NCBI GenBank assembly: GCA_046313675.1 | Contig: JBKBXU010000014.1 | Coordinates: 1-28,875 of the forward strand | DNA from: JBKBXU01 sp046313675 | Lineage (GTDB): Bacteria; Bacteroidota; Bacteroidia; Cytophagales; Cytophagaceae | Length of the DNA: 28,875 bases | Direction: 5' to 3' | In this document: positions 6,955 through 15,307 of the stretch, in pieces | Layout of the letters: every line of letters begins with the position of its first letter | Numbering within the stretch: the stretch's first letter is position 1 | Program-made: the position numbers and the translations under genes | Notes under the pieces: model-generated | The model's database searches: none | Told to the model about the DNA's origin: nothing | Seen by the model: the letters and a program-made list of their open reading frames with translations, nothing else

Positions 6955-9900
6955 ATGTGGTATCGTAACAGATTTTTTCTCAAAACCTTTTCAGTGTCCA
7001 TGGCACTGGTCATGCTTTTTCAACTGGCTTTCCCAACAATTTCCTACGCCCTTACCTCCGGGCCCAGCCAACCTGAAGTACAGTCTTTTGAGCCGGTAGG
7101 GACCAGCGATATGGTGGACCTGTTTACAGGGGATTTTCACTATAACATTCCTTTGTTTGACCTTCCCGGCCCCAACGGCGGATACCCCTTCAATCTGATT
7201 TATAACTCTGGCATAGGAATGGACCAGGAGGCCAGTTGGGTAGGGCTTGGCTGGAACCTGAACCCTGGAGCCATTACCAGACAGATGCGTGGCCTTCCGG
7301 ATGAGCTCAACGGAGAGCATATTGAAACAAAGCGCAATATTAAACCCAACGTGACCTTTGGAGGTGGAGTTGGTGCCAACCTTGAAATTTTTGGTGGTGA
7401 TTTAGAAAAAGTTGGCGATATGCTAAAGCTGACTATGGGCTTGAACATATATTACAATAACTACAGGGGGGTAGGTTATAGCCTTCAACAGGGTGTAAGT
7501 ATCCATTCACAAAATACATCCGGGCCAAGTGCAGGACTAGGTTTAAACCTAAGCCTGGACTCTCAGGATGGGGTAGGGGCCAATGCTTCGGTCTCCTTAT
7601 CCGATAAGATCAATGATAATACGAACACTTTTAGTATGGGCTTAGGCTATAATTCCCGGGCTGGATTGAGCAGCTTTTCTATGGGATTTACCACCTCAAA
7701 AAGCGATGATGTAGCCCGAAAGAATGGTAGAGGTAAAGGCACAAAAAATGAAACAGTAAATGTTTCTAACCGCATAGGCGGCAATTCTACCTTGTCTGTT
7801 TTTTCCGGGGGCTATTCTCCTCAGGTTGCCATGCCTATGAGAGGGAGGAATGTGAATGTTACGTTTAAATCCGGGCTTGATTTTTTCGGGGTTTTTGGAA
7901 ACGGCTATGTAAATGGCTTTTTCAGTACCCAATATTTAAAAGACCGTGAAACCTATGTGTCAGCACCTGCTTATGGATACTTAAATTTAGGGGGCATATA
8001 TAATAACGATGAAGTTTTAATGGATTTTAACAGGGAGAAGGATGGCATGATTCGGAAAAACAGTCCGAACCTGGCTATCCCAAGCCTTACCTATGATGTT
8101 TATTCCGTGACAGGACAGGGCATCGGTGGTATGTTCAGGCCATTTCGTGCAGACATAGGAACTGTTTTTGACCCCAAAGTTGAATCAAATATTGTGGGAG
8201 GGTCTTTAGGCCTGGAACCCGGACTTGGTGGGGGGCCTCATATTGGAGGTTCGGCAACACTAAGCCACTCTTCTTCAGTTTCCAATAGGTGGACAAACGA
8301 TGTCAGTAATATATATAAGTTTCGTAGAAAAGAGGATGGTATTATAAATCCACTACATGAACCTGTATATTTTAAATCGTATGGCGAACATACCCCCCGG
8401 CCTGCGAATTACCTTGATAAGATAGGTGGCGAAAAACCCGCCAGGATTGGGATAGAGAAAGGTTCCATTGTAAACCAACTCAGAGTTAAAGATACTGAGA
8501 ATCGTTATATTCTAAAATCTCCGGAGAATACAGGGGTTACCCAAGAAAGGGAAAAAAGGAACCTGATTATATCGCCCAACAAAAACAACCTGAAAGAGAA
8601 TGGTTTTTCAGTAGTGAACACCAATGGACTACGCTATGTTTATGGTTTGCCTGCGATGAATAAACAACATGTTGAATGTATGTATACTGCAGGGGCGCAG
8701 GGGGCAGAAGTTTGTTCCCCGACCATAGTTACGGAAGTAGAGGGGGGTGAGGCGAAATATAAACATAATAACACAGAGCAGTTTTTTAGCAAGACCAAAC
8801 TCCCCCCTTATGCCCACTCTTACCTTTTGACAGAAGTATTAGGCTCGGATTATATTGATGTGGATGGGAATGGCCCCTCCAATAATGATTTTGGCTATTG
8901 GGTAAAGTTTAACTACAACAAAACACCTAACTATAATTGGAGGGTGCCTTTTTGGGGCTCCAGTTATAATAAAGGGATTTATACCGATTTTGCTGATGAT
9001 AAGGCTTCCTATATGTACGGTACCAAGGACGTACATTATCTGGGTTCTGTGGAAACCAAAACCCATAAAGCCGTTTTCCATACCTCTTACAGGGAAGATT
9101 CCTATGGCGCGTCCGGTGAATTTCAGAATGTGGGTTCTGGTCTTGGCACAGCAGCAAAACTGAAAAAACTTGATACAATTAAATTATACCTTAAAGTACC
9201 GGGAGGCAACGACAAGCTTATTAAGACGGTACACTTTGAATACAGCTATGAGCTGTGCAAAGGGGTACATAATAATAGTAATGAACCTGATCCACATGTC
9301 ATAAATGGAATAAATTCGGGCGGTAAACTTACGCTGAAGAAAGTCTATTTTACCTATGAAAACAATACCAGGGGCAGGCTTAGCCCCTATGAATTTAACT
9401 ACAATGAGAATGATCCCTTAGAGAACCCCGACTACCACATGGCAAAATATGACCGCTGGGGAAACTTTAAGGATTTTGACAATGAATGTTCAGCCATGGA
9501 ATTTCCTTATGTAGAACAGTTTAAACATTCTGATTCCCAATTTGAAAACAAACTTCACAGGAATATATCTGCCTGGAACCTTAAAGAAATTAAACTGCCT
9601 TCCGGCGGAAAGATATCCGTGGAGTACGAATCCGACGACTATGCCTATGTGCAAAATAAAACGGCCATGCAGATGTTCCAAATTGCCAGCCTGGCTCCCG
9701 GAACAGGTTCGGTCAGTGAGATTGATCATCAACGCTATGCTGATGCGTCCAGGAGACGGGTATATTTTGAGCTTGAGCACCGGTTGCCGGTAAGCATGCA
9801 TGGGGAAGATGAGACTCAAAAGCAGCAGCGTTTACGTAAGGAGATCGACAAATACCTTGACAAGACTGGCACGGTTTATTTTAAGGTCTTTATGGATATC

Positions 9901-11811
9901 CGGAAGATGACAGATAACCGGAGGGATTTTGTGCAGGGTTATGCAACAATATCAAATTCCGGCATTGATCAGACATCAGCGGTCAGTGGAGAGTATACAA
10001 GAGGTTTTATAGAAATGGATCTGCCCAAAGTGGGCAAAAAGAGCTTGCCGTACCATCCGTTTTCAGTGGCAGCCTGGCAATATATTCGTACCATCAACCC
10101 CCATCTTTCAGGTGTTGGCCCATTTGATGATGATCCCAATGCTAATAAATCCGCGGCTATGAATAAGGTGCGTTCCCTTGTACAGGTTTTCCCGGAAATA
10201 GCTCGGATCTTCAGTGGTTTTAATAAATATGCCCATGCCCAGCAATGGGGCAAGAACGTACACTTGTCCAGGTCCGTGATCCGCCTTAACTCCCCGGATA
10301 AAATCAAATATGGCGGAGGTTTACGGGTGAAGAAGATCAAGCTTAATGATGAGTGGAATGTCATGACCGGTGAACCTTCCAGTGTATATGGGCAAGTCTA
10401 TGATTATCGAATGGAGGAGAATGGAGAGATGATAAGCAGCGGCGTTGCGGCATATGAACCTCTGATAGGGGGGGATGAAACTGCCCTTCGTAATGTGAAA
10501 GAGTTTCCTGAAAGAATACCTCTGAAAACCAATAACAACCTGTTTTTTGAATTACCCGTGAATGAAAGTTATTATCCGGCACCTACAGTCGGGTACCGGT
10601 CCGTAACGGTTACAAGCCTTGCCACTCACAATGAAAAAATTGCTCAAAACCCTGCCATGGCAGACTTTGTGCCGGAGGGTATAGCAACTACAGGAAGAAC
10701 AGTCCATGAATTTTATACGGCAAAAGAGTTTCCGGTGATCGTAGATGAAACCGATATCAAACTTAAGCCCTTCGACCTTTTCGTGCCAATTCCCTTGATC
10801 GGGCAGATAGCTATCAACAATATGACGGCCAGCCAGGGCTACTCCATTGTTTTGAACGATATGCACGGCAAGCCTAAAAAGGTTACCCATTATGGGCAGG
10901 ACGCAAAAGGAGATTTTTTTGCAGATCCCCTAAGCTGGACCGAATATAAATACAGTATAAAGGAAGTGTATGGCAACCCTTTACCGGGGAGGACAGGTGT
11001 AAACAACAACATATCCCATTATGAATTGGACAATTACCTTCCTACACTAGTGTCTGATAAAAATGGTGTGACCGAGAGGGAAACATCCCGGCTGATGGGT
11101 GTTGAATACGAGTTTTTCCATGATATGCGCCATATACATAATGAGTCTACCACCAGTGGCGTAGACATTAATTCGGATGTGTTGTTTTTGGGCTTTATAG
11201 TCCTTCCGGTAATAGTCCCATGGCCTACCATTGGTATGTCTTCCAATGATATGCGCATTTCGGTAAGCAATAAGGTCATCCATAAGTTTGGTATCCCTAC
11301 CGGTACGGAGGTATACCATGAAGGCTCCAGGGTGAGTACAAAAAATGTCCTTTACGATGACCTTACGGGGCAGCCTGTGCTTACAACCGTTACCAATAAT
11401 TACGACGACCCCATCTTCCACTATAAGATCCCGGCGCACTTTGCCTACGAAGGAATGGGTGCAGCCTATAAGAATACAGGTTTGTCCCTGGATTTGTCCT
11501 TTGGTTCACTAGATGCAGTAAAGAATGCTTATCCGGTGCAGATTGCAGATGCTGGTATTAGGAATATGCTTGTTCCCGGTGATGAGTTTATAGAATCAGG
11601 AGGCCAAACAGCAAATGTTATTTATACAGGTTGCGATGGAAGCACCTGTTACTTTGCCACAAGGTCAGGCTTACAACCAGGCTCAGGAATATATTCCTTG
11701 GTAAGGTCGGGTAGACGCAACCATCTGGAAGCCTTTATGGGGCAGATAACCACCCTTGGGGATAAAAATAATGCTTCTGTAGGGGATCCAACAATAAGGG
11801 AGCAACAATAA
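6955..11811 (+). CDS. Giant SpvB/RHS-type secreted protein, N-terminal part of an apparently split gene
   Basis: A 1618-aa product with a signal peptide (~1-33; FSVSMALVMLFQLAFPTISY). Residues ~49-115 carry the family opening GTSDMVDLFTGDF, YNSGIGMDQEASWVGLGW and NLNPGAITRQMRGLPDE. This parallels the SpvB/TcaC/YD shell pattern 'YNSG..G..G.GW.L....I.R'. The rest is beta-rich shell with many Tyr/Asp turns (YDRWGNFKDF, FHYKIPAHFAYEGMGAAYK). Bacteroidota relatives, as I know them, continue past SLVRSGRRNHLEAFMGQITTL into a linker '..V.SASA..Y.D', 'NPF..G..G.WR...SYVYVD.R' and a YD end. Here the frame stops shortly after GQITTL, and those missing parts appear at 13246-14625, beyond a beta-helix gene. 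No type IX secretion C-terminal signal is seen. Confidence 0.82.
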   Translation: MWYRNRFFLKTFSVSMALVMLFQLAFPTISYALTSGPSQPEVQSFEPVGTSDMVDLFTGDFHYNIPLFDLPGPNGGYPFNLIYNSGIGMDQEASWVGLGWNLNPGAITRQMRGLPDELNGEHIETKRNIKPNVTFGGGVGANLEIFGGDLEKVGDMLKLTMGLNIYYNNYRGVGYSLQQGVSIHSQNTSGPSAGLGLNLSLDSQDGVGANASVSLSDKINDNTNTFSMGLGYNSRAGLSSFSMGFTTSKSDDVARKNGRGKGTKNETVNVSNRIGGNSTLSVFSGGYSPQVAMPMRGRNVNVTFKSGLDFFGVFGNGYVNGFFSTQYLKDRETYVSAPAYGYLNLGGIYNNDEVLMDFNREKDGMIRKNSPNLAIPSLTYDVYSVTGQGIGGMFRPFRADIGTVFDPKVESNIVGGSLGLEPGLGGGPHIGGSATLSHSSSVSNRWTNDVSNIYKFRRKEDGIINPLHEPVYFKSYGEHTPRPANYLDKIGGEKPARIGIEKGSIVNQLRVKDTENRYILKSPENTGVTQEREKRNLIISPNKNNLKENGFSVVNTNGLRYVYGLPAMNKQHVECMYTAGAQGAEVCSPTIVTEVEGGEAKYKHNNTEQFFSKTKLPPYAHSYLLTEVLGSDYIDVDGNGPSNNDFGYWVKFNYNKTPNYNWRVPFWGSSYNKGIYTDFADDKASYMYGTKDVHYLGSVETKTHKAVFHTSYREDSYGASGEFQNVGSGLGTAAKLKKLDTIKLYLKVPGGNDKLIKTVHFEYSYELCKGVHNNSNEPDPHVINGINSGGKLTLKKVYFTYENNTRGRLSPYEFNYNENDPLENPDYHMAKYDRWGNFKDFDNECSAMEFPYVEQFKHSDSQFENKLHRNISAWNLKEIKLPSGGKISVEYESDDYAYVQNKTAMQMFQIASLAPGTGSVSEIDHQRYADASRRRVYFELEHRLPVSMHGEDETQKQQRLRKEIDKYLDKTGTVYFKVFMDIRKMTDNRRDFVQGYATISNSGIDQTSAVSGEYTRGFIEMDLPKVGKKSLPYHPFSVAAWQYIRTINPHLSGVGPFDDDPNANKSAAMNKVRSLVQVFPEIARIFSGFNKYAHAQQWGKNVHLSRSVIRLNSPDKIKYGGGLRVKKIKLNDEWNVMTGEPSSVYGQVYDYRMEENGEMISSGVAAYEPLIGGDETALRNVKEFPERIPLKTNNNLFFELPVNESYYPAPTVGYRSVTVTSLATHNEKIAQNPAMADFVPEGIATTGRTVHEFYTAKEFPVIVDETDIKLKPFDLFVPIPLIGQIAINNMTASQGYSIVLNDMHGKPKKVTHYGQDAKGDFFADPLSWTEYKYSIKEVYGNPLPGRTGVNNNISHYELDNYLPTLVSDKNGVTERETSRLMGVEYEFFHDMRHIHNESTTSGVDINSDVLFLGFIVLPVIVPWPTIGMSSNDMRISVSNKVIHKFGIPTGTEVYHEGSRVSTKNVLYDDLTGQPVLTTVTNNYDDPIFHYKIPAHFAYEGMGAAYKNTGLSLDLSFGSLDAVKNAYPVQIADAGIRNMLVPGDEFIESGGQTANVIYTGCDGSTCYFATRSGLQPGSGIYSLVRSGRRNHLEAFMGQITTLGDKNNASVGDPTIREQQ

Positions 11812-11841
11812 ATAGTAATAGGTATTAAATTAATTATAAAA

Positions 11842-13293
11842 ATGAAACAAACGGCCACAATAGTTTTGCTATCCTTTTTATTTTTATTGACAGGAGTTTT
11901 AGATTTAGAAGCGTCTTGTAATTGTACTGTGCCTGCTGAATATGCTAGTGATTTTCAAAACTGTGTATTAGTGACCACTACCTCAGATAACTCTTCGTGT
12001 GGTTCTTTGAGGTATGCATTGAATTTGGCCAACCAAAACAATGGGGGGACTTATATAATGTTCAATATTGTAAGCAGCGGAGAAAAGAGAATTATTACAT
12101 TGCTTTCTAACCTTCCTATAATTACTAAAAAAATCTTTTTAGATGCAACAACTCAAATCGGATTTTATCCTTCAGAGAACCCTCGAATTGTAATAAATTC
12201 AAATGAGTATTCATTTGAAGGGTTGGTTTTGAGAGATTTGGGGGTGAATGGTTCAATTATCCAAGGATTGGAAATAAAAAAGTTTAGAGCTCATGGAATA
12301 CTTTTAAGATCGGCTAGTAATATCATAGTTTCTAAAAATGTTATTTATGATGGAAGCAGTACTGATTCTCCTAATACAAATGTTGCATCAGGTATATGCG
12401 CTATTTATGTTTACGGGAGTGAAAATATTTATATAGATAATAATTTCTTAGGTATGAATTTTGAAATGGATCCTGCTTCTATAAATCCGTTTCCTTCACC
12501 TTGGCTGCCAAAATATACATTTGGTATTCATATTGGGGGAGATGAACCTGGATTTATGTCTTTGGGAACTAGCTCAAATATTTTTATAGGTTTAAACGGA
12601 AACAAAAATTATATATTTACGGGAATAGGTATAAATAATATTTTTGTTAATAATTGTGGAGTTTACAATGTTGTTTTAGGAACCAATGATTTTATTTCCA
12701 CTTATATTCATTCAGGCGAAGCTCATAGACCTTCTATAATTTCCAATAATACGAATATGTTATTGGGCACTTCTTTAAATTTCGAAAATATTGGTGTTTA
12801 TAGGATACTTCCATGGTTTGAGGGACCGACTTCGGATAACCTCTTTTATTACCAATACTTAGGAACAACAACTGCCGACAATGAAGGCAATTGGAGCTTT
12901 CCTTTCAATATAGAATTTTGTGGGATGTATAAGGCTCTTTCCAATAATTCTTTATCTTGTGAGGGTCCATTCACAATTTTTTGGGGTAATACTTACCATG
13001 CAACTTTTGTAGATTTTGAAATACCAAGTGTAGTTTGTCTAGAGGAAAATGAAATTTTACTGCAGGGAACAACTAATCTAGGTAGTTTTTCCGGAAATGG
13101 GGTAATGGATAACAAATTTAATCCAGCACTTGCAGGCTCAGGTTTTAGCGATATTACCTTTAATGCCTTTTATTCAGCTAATTACTGGAATTCAGGATGT
13201 GATGTCAATTTGACAAAAAAGATTTTTGTTATTCCTCAGGCAAAAAAGATATCAAGAGTCCTCTCCGCCTCTTCTGTCAACAATTACGATTAA
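11842..13293 (+). CDS. Secreted beta-helix protein with Ig-like domain, inserted between halves of the giant gene
   Basis: A 483-aa, AT-rich gene with signal peptide MKQTATIVLLSFLFLLTGVL. Residues ~53-64 (CGSLRYALNLAN) and LDATTQIGFYPSENPRIVI are the hallmark opening of Bacteroidota right-handed parallel beta-helix proteins. They are followed by Asn/Ile-rich rungs to ~330 (GSIIQGLEIKKF, ENIYIDNNFLGMNF). Residues ~396-463 form an Ig-like unit (VVCLEENEILLQG, GSFSGNGVMDNKFNPALAG, GCDVNLTKKIFVI). The last 12 residues, RVLSASSVNNYD, do not fit that fold but do fit the missing linker of the upstream giant. The stop TAA at 13291-13293 is followed at once, in the same frame, by the ATG of the 443-aa gene. 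Function is probably extracellular carbohydrate or surface binding. Base composition suggests an acquired module. Confidence 0.75.
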   Translation: MKQTATIVLLSFLFLLTGVLDLEASCNCTVPAEYASDFQNCVLVTTTSDNSSCGSLRYALNLANQNNGGTYIMFNIVSSGEKRIITLLSNLPIITKKIFLDATTQIGFYPSENPRIVINSNEYSFEGLVLRDLGVNGSIIQGLEIKKFRAHGILLRSASNIIVSKNVIYDGSSTDSPNTNVASGICAIYVYGSENIYIDNNFLGMNFEMDPASINPFPSPWLPKYTFGIHIGGDEPGFMSLGTSSNIFIGLNGNKNYIFTGIGINNIFVNNCGVYNVVLGTNDFISTYIHSGEAHRPSIISNNTNMLLGTSLNFENIGVYRILPWFEGPTSDNLFYYQYLGTTTADNEGNWSFPFNIEFCGMYKALSNNSLSCEGPFTIFWGNTYHATFVDFEIPSVVCLEENEILLQGTTNLGSFSGNGVMDNKFNPALAGSGFSDITFNAFYSANYWNSGCDVNLTKKIFVIPQAKKISRVLSASSVNNYD

Positions 13294-14625
13294 ATGCCTA
13301 AAGATTTTTCCCCTACTGGCGAGAAAGGATTTATGACCCACAACCCCTTTGTCAATGGCAGCAAGGGTTCCTGGAGGGCAGAGGAATCCTATGTATATGT
13401 TGACGAGCGAAAACAGGAGCCGGGTTTGGACCTAAGGGTAGATGGGATTATTAAGGATTTTTCCCTATTTGACTGGTCTAATGCCTTTAATGGCCAATGC
13501 GATGGATGGCGCAAGGTTAATACCATTACTGAATATTCTCCGGATGGCATCGAGTTAGAGAATAAAGACATTTTAGGCACCTATTCTTCCGCTATATACG
13601 GCTTCGGTGGGGAATTACCGCTTGCGGTAGTTCATAACGCAGCAAATTTTGAAGCAGGCTTTGAAAGTTTTGAGGAATATAATCATGGAGCTTCATTGAA
13701 TCCCGGTAACACGGGAGGAGGGAAATTGGGTATTTTTACAAGTGCGCAATCGCAGCATTATTATACTACCTATAAATCTTATTCCATCGAAACGGCTGTA
13801 GATAATGAATTGACGATTGACCTTCCGTACGAACAGGCACAGATTATTTCCGGGAAAACGATCAGTGTATATGGTGCTTATGTAGACCAATATATCCATA
13901 AAGGAATTTCAGGCTCCTATACGGTATCGTCTGTTAAAAACCAAGCGGGTTCAAATAAATCGGTGCTTGTTTTAAGCGATTTCCCTGGAGATGGCATCTG
14001 GAAAGGTAAGATTAGTGTTCCTTACCCGGTTGTTCAACCGGTTGCCAACATTCCCACAGGCTCGAATTCTTATATTACCAACCTGAAAGCGCATACGGGA
14101 AAGAACAGTTTCCGTCTTCGCAACATCTATAGGATGGAGCAATATAAAATGGACTTTGTTCCCGGGGAACAGTATCATTTTAGCTGCTGGATGAGCCTGG
14201 ACGATATCAATGTTCCTGATTATAACAATGGGACCCGTTATATAGAGTTTTACTTCCGTAATGCCTTAGGCCAGGAGGTTTCCGGGCTTAAGATGTACCC
14301 ATCCGGGGAAATTATAGAAGGATGGCAGAAAATAGAAGGTTCTTTCCAGGTTCCTGTCGATGCACAAAAAGTTATATTGAGGATCAATGTAAATACCAAC
14401 GAATCAACCTACTTTGATGATTTTCGTCTTCATCCCTTTAATGCCTCGATGCAAAGCTATGTTTACGATAAAAGCACCCACAGGCTTGCTGCCGTACTTG
14501 ATGATAACAACTACGCCACCCTGTACTACTATGATGAAAGTGGAAGGCTTTACCTGGTGAAAAAAGAAACCGAAAAGGGTATCTATACACTCAAAGAACA
14601 TATTAGCCATCAGAGAAATGAATAG
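13294..14625 (+). CDS. C-terminal YD segment of the giant RHS-type protein, now a separate frame without signal peptide
   Basis: A 443-aa frame in phase with the upstream beta-helix gene and separated from it only by TAA. It opens near NPFVNGSKGSWRAEESYVYV (17-36), then DERKQEPGLDLR, EYSPDGIELENKDILGTYSS, FGGELPLAVVHNA and AGFESFEEYNHG. It has a carbohydrate-binding-like beta-sandwich stretch (~280-400) and ends SYVYDKSTHRLAAVLDDN, YYYDESGRLYLVKKE. This ordered set is, to my knowledge, the C-terminal third of the same family as the 1618-aa protein. Alone it has no export signal, so it works only if fused by stop-codon readthrough, if exported by another route, or not at all. The listed ATG is simply the first after the stop. 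It overlaps the LolA-like gene by 8 bases. Confidence 0.72.
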   Translation: MPKDFSPTGEKGFMTHNPFVNGSKGSWRAEESYVYVDERKQEPGLDLRVDGIIKDFSLFDWSNAFNGQCDGWRKVNTITEYSPDGIELENKDILGTYSSAIYGFGGELPLAVVHNAANFEAGFESFEEYNHGASLNPGNTGGGKLGIFTSAQSQHYYTTYKSYSIETAVDNELTIDLPYEQAQIISGKTISVYGAYVDQYIHKGISGSYTVSSVKNQAGSNKSVLVLSDFPGDGIWKGKISVPYPVVQPVANIPTGSNSYITNLKAHTGKNSFRLRNIYRMEQYKMDFVPGEQYHFSCWMSLDDINVPDYNNGTRYIEFYFRNALGQEVSGLKMYPSGEIIEGWQKIEGSFQVPVDAQKVILRINVNTNESTYFDDFRLHPFNASMQSYVYDKSTHRLAAVLDDNNYATLYYYDESGRLYLVKKETEKGIYTLKEHISHQRNE

Positions 14626-15307
14626 GTTTTTTATATCCAACATATTAGTTGGCTGCCTTTTTCTTTTTGCAGCTACAGCCTGGGCGCAGAATTTTCAATC
14701 CGACCTGAAAAAGACCTTTGACCATTACCATCAGTCAGAGAATTACCACATCAGTGTTCTGATGGATGTACGGATGAAGTCAGATGAAAAGGCCTCCTTT
14801 TATCAACGGGAATATACGATAGCCAAGAAGGGGACAAGTTATTTCTATAAGATGGACAATATGCATGTCCTGATGACCGAAGATAAGATGCTTAGCATTT
14901 ATCCTTTGGAAAAAAAGGTCCTGTGTAAGGATATTAAGAAATCAGAATATCAAACCCTGTTGAAACAATTCAATAGTTTCAATATGGATAGCCTGATACA
15001 GAAGTATGACTCCCTGGTGTATAAAGGCAGTGTCGGTGGAATTAAACAGTATACCATATATTCGGGCAACCGCATGATAGAAAGAGTAGACCTGTTTTTG
15101 AAAGGCAGTCGCTTTGACCAGATTATTTATCATTATGGCCCACTTGGAAATGGAGTTGGGAAGGTCCATATACGCTTTTCCGAAAAAAGCGAACCCATGG
15201 GAGAAGAAAATTTTAACCTTTTTACTTATTTGAAAAAGGGAGCCAAGATCTCTTTATCAGATGCATATAGACATTATAATTTAATTATTATAGATGATGA
15301 AATGTAA
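14618..15307 (+). CDS. LolA-like periplasmic protein
   Basis: A 229-aa protein with signal peptide MNRFFISNILVGCLFLFAATAWAQ. The mature sequence follows the LolA/LolB-like half-barrel pattern: VLMDVRMKSDEKASFYQREY, IAKKGTSYFYKMDNMHVLMT, EDKMLSIYPLEKKVL, then a helix-rich middle and strands GGIKQYTIYSG, MIERVDLFLKG, IIYHYGPLG, VHIRFSE. LolA ferries hydrophobic, lipid-bearing clients across the periplasm. The chromosomal lolA normally stands elsewhere, so this copy looks specialised. It overlaps the YD gene before it (8 bases) and the RHS gene after it (14 bases), so synthesis is coupled to its presumed clients. The assignment to LolA is by pattern. A DUF family with the same fold is the alternative. 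Confidence 0.68.
   Translation: MNRFFISNILVGCLFLFAATAWAQNFQSDLKKTFDHYHQSENYHISVLMDVRMKSDEKASFYQREYTIAKKGTSYFYKMDNMHVLMTEDKMLSIYPLEKKVLCKDIKKSEYQTLLKQFNSFNMDSLIQKYDSLVYKGSVGGIKQYTIYSGNRMIERVDLFLKGSRFDQIIYHYGPLGNGVGKVHIRFSEKSEPMGEENFNLFTYLKKGAKISLSDAYRHYNLIIIDDEM

Noticed and set aside
11047..11439. A 130-aa minus-strand reading frame
   Set aside because: Antisense shadow of the 1618-aa giant gene.
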